Positions 27,184 to 34,404 of a stretch of DNA of 64,000 nt are shown in pieces. A model generated the notes under the pieces. The model searched no databases, was not told the DNA's origin, and saw nothing but the letters and a program-made list of their open reading frames with translations. Both the position numbers and the translations under genes were made by a program. How positions within the stretch are numbered: the first letter of the stretch is position 1; each line of letters starts with the position of its first letter. Origin of the DNA: CAWDXG01 sp963822115 (GTDB taxonomy: Bacteria; Myxococcota_A; Polyangia; Polyangiales; Polyangiaceae); contig CAWGGM010000006.1 in assembly GCA_963822115.1 (NCBI GenBank), forward strand, positions 62,001 through 126,000. The letters run 5' to 3'.

Positions 27184-27310
27184 GAAGCATCCTCTCCGTA
27201 ACTGAAGGTGGAGCGCGCCGCGCCGGCGGCATGCACCCATCCATACTCGTCTAGGCTAGCGGCAGGCCGCTGCCCGGACAAGAACCGGCCTCGGGGCGGG
27301 TCCGGGAGCT

Positions 27311-27985
27311 TCAGTCGTAGTGGACGATCGACACCACCGGAATCGGCAGCAATCGGTCGCGACCGTTCAGCGAATCCAGCTCGATCACGAAGGCAAAAGC
27401 GGCCACATAGGCCCCCTGGCGGTGCACCAGCTCGGCGGCCGCCGCGGCCGTGCCGCCCGTGGCTAGGAGGTCGTCGACCACCACCACGCTGGCCCCTTCC
27501 TCGAGCGAGTCGCGATGCATCTCCAGCTCGCTCTCGCCGTACTCGAGCGAGTAGGACACCTTGTCCGTCCGGTACGGCAGCTTGCCCGGCTTGCGCACCG
27601 GAACGAAGCTCGCGTTCAGGCGCGCGGCCAGCGCGCCGCCGAAGATGAAGCCGCGCGACTCGATGCCGACCACCGCGTCGACGTGCTCGCCCAGGAAGCG
27701 CTCGGCCAGAGCATCGAGCACGATGTGGAAACCGCGCGGGTCCGCCAGGAGCGGCGTGATGTCGCGGAACAGGATGCCCGGCTGCGGGAAGTCCTGGATG
27801 CCGCGGATCATCCGGCGCACATGGCCCATCGTATCCAGCTCGAGCACCGAGTCCGACAGCGTGGCGCGGCGACGCGCGGCGGTCGCCTTGGCGGGCACGC
27901 CGTCGCGGCCGACTCCGCGCGGCGTGGGTTGACGACGCACGGGCGCCTTGCGGGAGGTCTTGGTGGTTCGCTTGCGGGCTGCCAT
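27311..27985 (-). CDS. apt: Adenine phosphoribosyltransferase with basic N-terminal tail
   Basis: A 224-residue enzyme that salvages adenine to AMP using PRPP. The ATG (complement of 27983-27985) follows a GAGGGG site. The core begins near residue 50 (MGHVRRMIRGIQDFPQPG) with FRDITPLLADP and the PRPP-binding loop VVVVDDLLATGGTAAAA. E. coli Apt has 183 residues, so this one carries about 45 extra N-terminal residues rich in Lys, Arg, Ala, Pro and Thr (AARKRTTKTSRKAPVRRQPT), like histone H1 tails. An internal Met near the core could be a second start. It lies 35 bases downstream of surE, probably one operon. Confidence 0.93.
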   Translation of the reverse strand: MAARKRTTKTSRKAPVRRQPTPRGVGRDGVPAKATAARRRATLSDSVLELDTMGHVRRMIRGIQDFPQPGILFRDITPLLADPRGFHIVLDALAERFLGEHVDAVVGIESRGFIFGGALAARLNASFVPVRKPGKLPYRTDKVSYSLEYGESELEMHRDSLEEGASVVVVDDLLATGGTAAAAAELVHRQGAYVAAFAFVIELDSLNGRDRLLPIPVVSIVHYD

Positions 27986-28020
27986 GGCGCCCCCCTCGTA
28001 GCACGGCGCTGCGCCCGCCG

Positions 28021-28785
28021 TCAGCCGACTCCGCGTTCGACCAGCCCGCGGATGTCCTCGACCTCGTCCTGGCGCTCGCGGGCCCACAAGTCGAGCACCA
28101 GCGGCGTCAGCCCCACCACGCCCTCGTCGTAGGCCTCGGTGTCGGAGCCGGCGATGGGCTTGTGCTCGACGCCTGGGCCGCCAATCCACAGGTATTCGCG
28201 CCCTCGCGGATCCCTGCGGAACTCGACCTCGTCGCGGTAGACGCGCGCACCGAGCCGCGTCGCGCGCAACGGCCAGCTGTCGCCGGGCGGAAAGTTGACG
28301 CTGAGCAGCAACGGCTTGCCGAGCTTCGCCTCGAGCATGGCCCAGGCGATGCGTGCGGACAGGGCCGCGGCAGCCGCACGGTCGGCTTTGGGAGCGGCCG
28401 AGACAGCAAGCGACGACACGCCCTTGAGCGCTCCTTCGCGCGCGGCCGCCACCGTACCGCTGTAGAACACGTCATCGCCAAGATTGACCCCGTGGTTCAG
28501 CCCGCTCACCACCAGATCGGGCCAGCGGGGCAGTACGCGCCCGGTAGCGTGCAGCGCCACATACACGCAGTCGGCCGGCGTGCCGTCGACCGAGAATTCA
28601 CGCTCGCCGTGGCGGTACAGCCGGAGCGGCCGGTGCAGGCTGAGCGCGTGGCTGGCGGCACTCTGCTCGGTTTCCGGCGCCGAGACCACCACGTCGGCAA
28701 ACTGCTCGAGGGCTTCGCGCAAGGCCGCGATGCCGCTGGATCGGTAGCCGTCGTCATTTGCGAGCAGGACCAGGGGGCGGGGCAT
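28021..28785 (-). CDS. surE: 5'/3'-nucleotidase SurE
   Basis: A 254-residue metal-dependent nucleoside monophosphate phosphatase of the survival protein E family. Metal ligands are visible at the N-terminus (LLANDDGYRSSGI, Asp11-Asp12), and with APETEQSAASHALSL and SGLNHGVNLGDDVFYSGTV, the family signatures. VNFPPGD is also conserved. The length is typical. It shares a short gap with apt downstream, linking nucleotide dephosphorylation and base salvage. The start codon is ATG (complement of 28783-28785), 70 bases from the divergent next gene. Confidence 0.95.
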   Translation of the reverse strand: MPRPLVLLANDDGYRSSGIAALREALEQFADVVVSAPETEQSAASHALSLHRPLRLYRHGEREFSVDGTPADCVYVALHATGRVLPRWPDLVVSGLNHGVNLGDDVFYSGTVAAAREGALKGVSSLAVSAAPKADRAAAAALSARIAWAMLEAKLGKPLLLSVNFPPGDSWPLRATRLGARVYRDEVEFRRDPRGREYLWIGGPGVEHKPIAGSDTEAYDEGVVGLTPLVLDLWARERQDEVEDIRGLVERGVG

Positions 28786-28855
28786 GGGGCGCGCAGTCTA
28801 GGCCACGATCCGTCATCGGCCAATCGCCGGCGCGCTGGAGTATGCTGCGCGGCGC

Positions 28856-30091
28856 GTGAGCGCAGTCGACCAGGAGCTTGTCCGCGAGATCGAGTCGATG
28901 CTCGCCGAGGCGGTGAGCCGCTTCGGCGTCGCCGGACACGTGCGCTACGCGGATGGCGCCGTGCTGCTGGAAGGCAACGGACCCACCACCCGCGCCGAGA
29001 TCGGCGCGCTGATCGAGCAGTGGGACGCCCTGCCGCTGGACATCCGCCGCCGCCGCGTGAACGAGCTGGCCCGCCAGCTCGTGGGCGAGCGCCGCTCGAC
29101 CGCTTCCACGGTGCGACCGAAACGTCGCTTCGCCGTGCTGGGCTGGATCGCCCCGGTCGTGATCCTCGCGGGTGGCGCTGCGGCGGTCTACGGCGCCTAC
29201 CGGATGCTCGCGCCGGGCAAGCATCTCCTCACGAGCACGGCGGACCAGCCGGCTCGGCCGAGCTCCGCTGCGCAGGGCGCCAGCAGCGCCGACAGCGAGG
29301 ACCACGCGCGCCTCGAACGCGCCGAACGCGTCTGCAACCTGACGCGGGCGCGGGTGATGCGCGGCGCCAGCGTCGGCCCCACCGACGTGGAAGGCTGGGT
29401 TGTAGAGCTTTCGCTGCTGCGCGCTGGCGACACGTCCCCGCTCGAGTTCGATCCCGGGCTCGACCCGTTCGTCCGGCGACGGCCCGGCAGCACTGCCGGT
29501 CGCTTCGCCTGGCCCGCCGCGCCCGCGCTCGCCGCACTGAACGGACCCATGACGCACGTGACCGTCACGGACTCCAGCCTGCCGCCGCTGGGCACGCCGC
29601 GGCTGCGCGGCGTGACGCTCGACTTCGTGGGGCGCTACGTCGCGCCGTACTTCACCCAGGGCCAGCGGCACGAGTACCTGAAGACCGCGGCCTCGCTCGC
29701 GACGCGCCTCGACGCCCGCTACGGTGCGCTCTACGCCCACTGCGCTGGCGGCAACACGCACCACATCGGGACGTGGTTCCGCGGTCCGGGGCCGGGCGGC
29801 GCCGCCGCAGCGCTGGTGTACTACATGGGCACCTACGCACCTGGCGCGCAGGTGAGCCACGCCGTGCTCGCGCCGCACGGAAAGCTCGATCGCGCCGGCG
29901 CACTCGAGCGCATCGCCCACGCCACGAAGAAACTCGACAAACGCCGCGTCGCGACCCTGCTCGGCGACAGCGGCGGCGCCATCGCGGGCAGCCCCGACGG
30001 ACCCGTCACCATTACCTTCCCCTTCAGCGAAGCCAACCGCGCCGAACGGGCCAGCGAAACGATCGCCACCGCGGTCGGACTCTCGCACTGA
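28856..30091 (+). CDS. Membrane-anchored protein of unknown function
   Basis: A 411-residue protein starting at GTG 28856. Residues 1-90 form a small cytoplasmic domain (LVREIESMLAEAVSRFGVAG). One membrane helix follows at about 96-118 (VLGWIAPVVILAGGAAAVYG). The rest would be extracytoplasmic: an Ala/Ser linker, a Cys in RVCNLTRARVM, and a C-terminal domain with HCAGGNTHHIGTWFRGPG and LGDSGGAIAGSPDGPV. The phrase GDSGG recalls trypsin-like serine proteases, but the rest of that fold (His and Asp motifs) is not evident. I do not recognise the family. Divergent from surE. Confidence 0.6.
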   Translation: MSAVDQELVREIESMLAEAVSRFGVAGHVRYADGAVLLEGNGPTTRAEIGALIEQWDALPLDIRRRRVNELARQLVGERRSTASTVRPKRRFAVLGWIAPVVILAGGAAAVYGAYRMLAPGKHLLTSTADQPARPSSAAQGASSADSEDHARLERAERVCNLTRARVMRGASVGPTDVEGWVVELSLLRAGDTSPLEFDPGLDPFVRRRPGSTAGRFAWPAAPALAALNGPMTHVTVTDSSLPPLGTPRLRGVTLDFVGRYVAPYFTQGQRHEYLKTAASLATRLDARYGALYAHCAGGNTHHIGTWFRGPGPGGAAAALVYYMGTYAPGAQVSHAVLAPHGKLDRAGALERIAHATKKLDKRRVATLLGDSGGAIAGSPDGPVTITFPFSEANRAERASETIATAVGLSH

Positions 30092-30096
30092 CGTTT

Positions 30097-30236
30097 CCTC
30101 CCGCCCGCCCACCCCCGCCGTAGTCCTCCTCGAGGGGGCTCACTGCGCCCTTCGGGCGCTCCTCGCTTCGCTCGGAGCGTGGTCCCTCCGGACTCCGTCC
30201 ACTCGGGTTCACCGCCCCTCGAGCACCCCGACGGAT
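30097..30236. repeat. Dispersed intergenic repeat, copy C (inverted, extended)
   Basis: The 329-base gap 30092-30420 between two convergent genes contains no gene I can support. It holds the reverse complement of the blocks at 18459-18528: CCACCCCCGCCGTAGTCCTC near 30109 and CCGCCCCTCGAGCACCCCGA at about 30212-30231. They are separated by an insertion with CACTGCGCCCTTCGGGCGCT. A second copy of that inserted unit follows from 30239, so the gap is itself a small tandem duplication. The palindromic GCCCTTCGGGC may form hairpins. Confidence 0.65.
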
Positions 30237-30420
30237 GCACTGCGCCCTTCGGGCGCTCCGCGCTCTCGCGCGGACCGTGGTCCTCCGTGGACTCCGTCCA
30301 GCCAAGCTGGACTGCGTCCACTCCGGCTCGCTTCGCTCATCGCGGGCTCGCCTTCGCTCGCTCGGCTCGTTCACGCAGCGTCCCGAGACTCTTGTCTCGG
30401 CACCTGTTTCACGAAACCCG

Positions 30421-30741
30421 CTAGCTGCCGTCGACGCCGATGAGCTTGGAGAGCTCGCCGCGCTCGAACAGATCCGTGACGATGTCGCAGCCGCCGACGA
30501 ACTTCCCGTCGACGTAGAGCTGGGGGATCGTCGGCCAGTTCGAGAACTCCTTGATGCCCTGCCGGACGGCGGGATCGGTGAGCACGTTCACGTCCTGGAA
30601 CTCGGCGCCGAGCTGCTTGAGGATGTTGACCACCTGCGCCGAGAACCCGCACTGCGGGAACATGCGGCTGCCCTTCATGAACAGCACGATGCGGTTGTCC
30701 TCGACGGTGTGCTTTATCTGATCGCGCGTCGCGTCGTCCAT
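30421..30741 (-). CDS. grxD: Monothiol glutaredoxin, Grx4/GrxD type
   Basis: A 106-residue CGFS-type glutaredoxin, which carries or inserts [2Fe-2S] clusters together with BolA proteins. The active site is in GSRMFPQCGFSAQVV near residue 31, with WPTIPQLYVDGKFVGGCDIV for glutathione binding. The ATG (complement of 30739-30741) has GGAGG seven bases upstream and overlaps the stop of bolA by one base, so the genes are coupled. The frame is open upstream, but that stretch is bolA in another frame. Confidence 0.94.
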   Translation of the reverse strand: MDDATRDQIKHTVEDNRIVLFMKGSRMFPQCGFSAQVVNILKQLGAEFQDVNVLTDPAVRQGIKEFSNWPTIPQLYVDGKFVGGCDIVTDLFERGELSKLIGVDGS

Positions 30742-30998
30742 CACTTGCCTCCGCTCGCTTTCGCCCACGCCTCGGGCGTGTAGGTCTTGAGTGCCAGCGC
30801 GTGGATGGGACCCCCCATGGCATCGCCCAGCGCCGCGTAGACCAGCTGGTGCTGCTCGACCAGCGACTTGCCTTGGAACGCGCTGGATACGATGCGCGCC
30901 TGGTAGTGGTCCTGTGTGCCCGTCATGTCGCTCAGCTCGATGTCGGCATTCGGGAAGGCCTTGTCGAGCAGGCCGCGAACCTGTGCAGGATCCATCAT
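30741..30998 (-). CDS. BolA/IbaG family protein
   Basis: An 85-residue BolA-family protein, partner of monothiol glutaredoxins in iron-sulfur trafficking. The fold motifs are visible: VRGLLDKAFPNADIELSDMT, then DHYQARIVSSAFQGKSLVEQ with the conserved His, and GDAMGGPIHALALKTYTPEA at the end. The start is one of two adjacent ATG codons (MMDPAQ). It is immediately upstream of the CGFS glutaredoxin, the classic gene pair. The short length and the start of the sequence favour the IbaG/YrbA subgroup over BolA itself. Confidence 0.93.
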   Translation of the reverse strand: MMDPAQVRGLLDKAFPNADIELSDMTGTQDHYQARIVSSAFQGKSLVEQHQLVYAALGDAMGGPIHALALKTYTPEAWAKASGGK

Positions 30999-31090
30999 TT
31001 CGGGAGAATAGATGACGCAACGTCACCTGCCTGTCAATCAGGTCCAGGAGCCGGTCCGGCGCCGCGCGGGCAGAACACGCCCGCGCGGGC

Positions 31091-33094
31091 CTACGACTTC
31101 GGCGGGAGCGGCCGCGCCAGCTTGATGTCGTGGATGGCGTCGCGGAAGCGGACCTGCTGCTCGTTGATGGCCATCTTCAGCTCGATCATCCGCTTGGTGA
31201 TGCGGTCGAGGCGGTTGGTCACCTTGCCCAGGCGCCGCGTGAGCTTCGCCCGCAGATCGGCGGCCTGCTTGTTCTTCTCGATGGAGCGCAGGCTCAAGCG
31301 CGTCTCGCGCGCCTCTTTCTCGAGCTCGTTCTGCTCGTCGACGAGCTTCTTCTGCTCGTCGACGGACTTCTTCAGCTTGTTGCGCAGCACCCAAGCGTCC
31401 GAAAGCTGCCTGGCGATGTGGCGGTCGGCGCGCGGGTCCTTCAGGTAGCCCTTCACCGCCGTGTCGGCGAGCGGGCTGAGCCAGCCGACCCCCTGCCGCG
31501 TGCTCTGGCGCTCGTCGACCGTGAGCACCGTGCGGCCGTGCGCGCGCACGTCGACCGGGATCAGCGCGCTGCCGGTGCCGGTGTTGTCCTCCGTGCCCTT
31601 CGGCGCATGGTAGAGCCGCGAACCGCGGATGCGTGTGTGGCGGACCAGGACGTGGGCCTTGTCGTCGCTGCCGTTCTTGATCGTGTAGATCGTGCGCGTG
31701 ACGCGATCGCGCTCGATGGTGAGCTGGCCCGACTCGATGTGGTGGAGCCGTGCACCTGCCTGGTCGTACTTGCGATGGCTGTCCACGGCCAGGCTGCGCT
31801 CCAGCGCGAACGGCACGGTCGCCGTGGCGCCGGGCGGCAGCGGGTCGACCATGCCCTGCCCCAGGAACGACCCCTTCTCGAACACCGCGATGGGACCGCG
31901 CTCGAGCAGCCCTTTGGTGTTGTTCGTGAAGCGCGCCACGCGGAACGGGTGCGAGGCCGAGTCGGGCACGCCACCGTCGGGAGCGAACAGGAACACCGCC
32001 TGGCCGGGCACGTGGCGGCTGACCAGCAGCACCATGGTCGCGCTCTTGTCGGGCACGGTGATGGGATTGGGGATCTCGTAGCGGGTGCTGCCGGTCTCGA
32101 CGGCCACCGCTGCCAGGGCGCTGAGGTTGCGCGGTCCGCTGGGGCCGCGGCGGCGCGCTTCGTCCAGCGCGAGGCGGCGGCGCTCGGCCGCGCTGGGCCT
32201 CGGGCCGGGCCTGGCGGAGGGCGGGGCCGGCTCGTCCGCCATGGCCCTGTGCGGGCGCGCGCTCTTGTACGGCATCCTCTTCTTGTTGGCCGCATAGCGG
32301 GTGCGGAGCTTGCCGCCCACTCCGCCTTTTCCGGTTCCCTCGGTGGCGGGAGCGGGCCCCTTCTCGGCCGCCTTCTGCTCGGCCTCGCCGCCCACGCGCT
32401 CGACGCCGCCCTTGTCCGTCTCGTGCAGCGAGGTCTCGCCCTCCGGCACCGACGTGATCACCTCGCCGGTGTCGGTCACGACGGGCCGCTGCGGGATGAC
32501 GGGCTCGCCCAACGTCGACTGGAATGCGAGCGGCGCGCCCGCCACCAGCGCGAGCTTCACGTTCTTCCAGTCCTCGCCCGACAGGTTCTGCACGATGCCC
32601 CAGGCCTGCAGATCGGCCCCCTTGTCCTGCACCACCAGGCGATACGAGGGGCGCCAGACCGGCGTCTCGGCCACGTAGCCCACGACCAGATCGTGCTCGT
32701 TGCCGTCGAGGCGCAGCACGACCTTGCGCAGCTTCTCGCCCGGGTCCTCCGGTGCTTCCGGCGGGGGAAACGGCTTGAGCATGCTCTGCAGCCGCGCGTC
32801 GGGCCGTGGCTTCTTCTCGTCGTCGGGCAGCTCGAGCGGGAACGACGCCGAGCGCACCGAGCTGCCGCCCTGCTCCACGATGGCCAGGGTCGCGAGGAAG
32901 TCACCGACCATGCGCTGGCGCATCTTGAAGGTGACCTGCGACTCGTCGACGTGCCCGGAGCGCTCGAAATAGCCGACGCCGTTGCGGTAGACGACCACGC
33001 GCGTGAGCGGCAGCTGGCCGGTGGTGATGTTGGGGCCGCGCGCGCAACCCGCGAGCAGCAGCAGCGAGACAGCTATCGAACCGACGTAGCGCAT
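31091..33094 (-). CDS. DUF4139-like lipoprotein
   Basis: A 667-residue predicted lipoprotein. The ATG (complement of 33092-33094) follows GGGAGG; the signal ends SLLLLAGCARGP. The early part has RVVVYRNGVGYFERSGHVD and VGYVAETPVWRPSYRLVV, and later NLSGEDWKNVKLALVAGAPL; both are recognisable features of the DUF4139/mucoidy-inhibitor-like (MuiA) family, whose function is poorly defined. Middle region: Pro/Arg-rich low complexity (about residues 270-330). The C-terminus is a long charged coiled coil (KKSVDEQKKLVDEQNELEKE and RLGKVTNRLDRITKRMIELK). Outer-membrane location is inferred from the lipobox. Confidence 0.8.
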   Translation of the reverse strand: MRYVGSIAVSLLLLAGCARGPNITTGQLPLTRVVVYRNGVGYFERSGHVDESQVTFKMRQRMVGDFLATLAIVEQGGSSVRSASFPLELPDDEKKPRPDARLQSMLKPFPPPEAPEDPGEKLRKVVLRLDGNEHDLVVGYVAETPVWRPSYRLVVQDKGADLQAWGIVQNLSGEDWKNVKLALVAGAPLAFQSTLGEPVIPQRPVVTDTGEVITSVPEGETSLHETDKGGVERVGGEAEQKAAEKGPAPATEGTGKGGVGGKLRTRYAANKKRMPYKSARPHRAMADEPAPPSARPGPRPSAAERRRLALDEARRRGPSGPRNLSALAAVAVETGSTRYEIPNPITVPDKSATMVLLVSRHVPGQAVFLFAPDGGVPDSASHPFRVARFTNNTKGLLERGPIAVFEKGSFLGQGMVDPLPPGATATVPFALERSLAVDSHRKYDQAGARLHHIESGQLTIERDRVTRTIYTIKNGSDDKAHVLVRHTRIRGSRLYHAPKGTEDNTGTGSALIPVDVRAHGRTVLTVDERQSTRQGVGWLSPLADTAVKGYLKDPRADRHIARQLSDAWVLRNKLKKSVDEQKKLVDEQNELEKEARETRLSLRSIEKNKQAADLRAKLTRRLGKVTNRLDRITKRMIELKMAINEQQVRFRDAIHDIKLARPLPPKS

Positions 33095-33321
33095 CAGCGC
33101 CTCCCTTCCGGACAGGCCGGCAGATGGCCCCCGAGCGAGGCCATGCGGCGCACCCCGCCGCACTGGTCCCATACCCAATCCGGGAGCACGAAAACAGCCC
33201 CGGCAGGCCGCGAGAAGTCCTCGAGCTGCGATGGCCCATGCGACCAACGCGGCATCCGACCTGGGGTATACGGCCGTCGGCGCGGTCGGATCTGCCAAAA
33301 GGGGTGTTATTCTGCCCCACC

Positions 33322-34380
33322 GTGACTGGAGCCGCCCCTCCCCCGAAGCCACCGCCGCCTCCCCACCGTCCCCCGCCCCCGCGGCGGCCGCCGAAGCCCG
33401 GACAGGCACCGCCCTCGATGAGCGAGAGGCAGAAAGAAGCGCTCGCGCTGCAGGCGCTCGGTCTGCTCAACGAGCAGGTGCAGGCGCGTATCGTGCATTA
33501 CAAGGGCGACCTCGAGACCAGCCCGGAGCTCGACGCCGTCACGGCCCAGGTCGTCGCGCAGCTCAAGCAGATGCAGGCCGCGATGGGCACCGAGGGCGGA
33601 GCGCGAGTTTCCGCCGAGGAGCTCGAGGGGCAACAGGTCCGCACGCTCGGCAAGCTACTCAAGCGGCTGTTCGCACCCGGCGATCAGTCCGCGTTCGCCA
33701 CGCAGAACCTGAAGTCGATCGGCCGCCGCGTCGCCAAGCTGTTCTTCGAGAGCGAGCTGCACGAAAAGACCAAGGGCGACAAGGAAAAGACCATCTATCA
33801 CGCCGAGCAGGGCGTGTACTACGTGCTCAGCCGCTACAAGAACCGACTGCGCGCCGAGCTCGACGGCTTCGACTACGCCAGCGACGAGGTGAAGCAGCAG
33901 ACGTTCGAGCTGCTCGCCAAGATGGAGCGCGAGCTGCAGGTGAATTTCCTGTCGCGCCGCTCGCCCGAGTTGAACCGGGTGATGAACATCTATTCCTCGG
34001 TGCTGGTGGACTTCATGCACGAGCACCTGCCGCCGCGCGTGGAGCAGATGGCCAAGGTGACGATCCGCGCCGCGGAAACGGCGCGCCAGCCGAACAGCGT
34101 CGGCTACAAGGTGCTCGCTGATCGCTTCCCCGAGTTCCGCACGGAGTGGGAGCGCCTGCTCATGCAGCAGATGGTCTACTACTGCGGCGACGAGCTGATC
34201 GCACGGCTGACCGGCGGCGAAGAAGCCTTCCACGAGGAGACCGTGAAGTTCTTCACCGACCCGCACATCTTCAGCGAGACCTGCGGAGTGCTGTGCGACT
34301 CGCTGTACGACTTCCTGTGCCTCGAGGGCTTCCTCGACCTGCCCGTCGACTGGCGGGTCAAGCTCGGCCGCGAGGGCTAG
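33322..34380 (+). CDS. Conserved-looking helical cytoplasmic protein, function unknown
   Basis: A 352-residue protein starting at GTG 33322 (VTGAAPPPKPPPPP), or alternatively ATG 33418. The first 30 residues are Pro-rich; the remainder is helical and charged without a signal peptide. Notable segments are RQKEALALQALGLLNEQVQA, AEQGVYYVLSRYKNRLRAEL, RSPELNRVMNIYSSVLVDFM and a Cys-containing end (ETCGVLCDSLYDFLCLEGFL). Good codon bias supports it as real. I cannot assign a family. The 227-base region upstream (33095-33321) has no gene and probably carries divergent promoters with the DUF4139 gene. Confidence 0.6.
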   Translation: MTGAAPPPKPPPPPHRPPPPRRPPKPGQAPPSMSERQKEALALQALGLLNEQVQARIVHYKGDLETSPELDAVTAQVVAQLKQMQAAMGTEGGARVSAEELEGQQVRTLGKLLKRLFAPGDQSAFATQNLKSIGRRVAKLFFESELHEKTKGDKEKTIYHAEQGVYYVLSRYKNRLRAELDGFDYASDEVKQQTFELLAKMERELQVNFLSRRSPELNRVMNIYSSVLVDFMHEHLPPRVEQMAKVTIRAAETARQPNSVGYKVLADRFPEFRTEWERLLMQQMVYYCGDELIARLTGGEEAFHEETVKFFTDPHIFSETCGVLCDSLYDFLCLEGFLDLPVDWRVKLGREG

Positions 34381-34404
34381 CGCCGCTGGGCCTTCCGACA
34401 GGCG

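Noticed and set aside
28856..30091. Trypsin-like protease assignment from GDSGGAIAGSPDGPV
   Set aside because: The His and Asp motifs and the barrel strands of the fold are not visible; the short match is probably coincidental.
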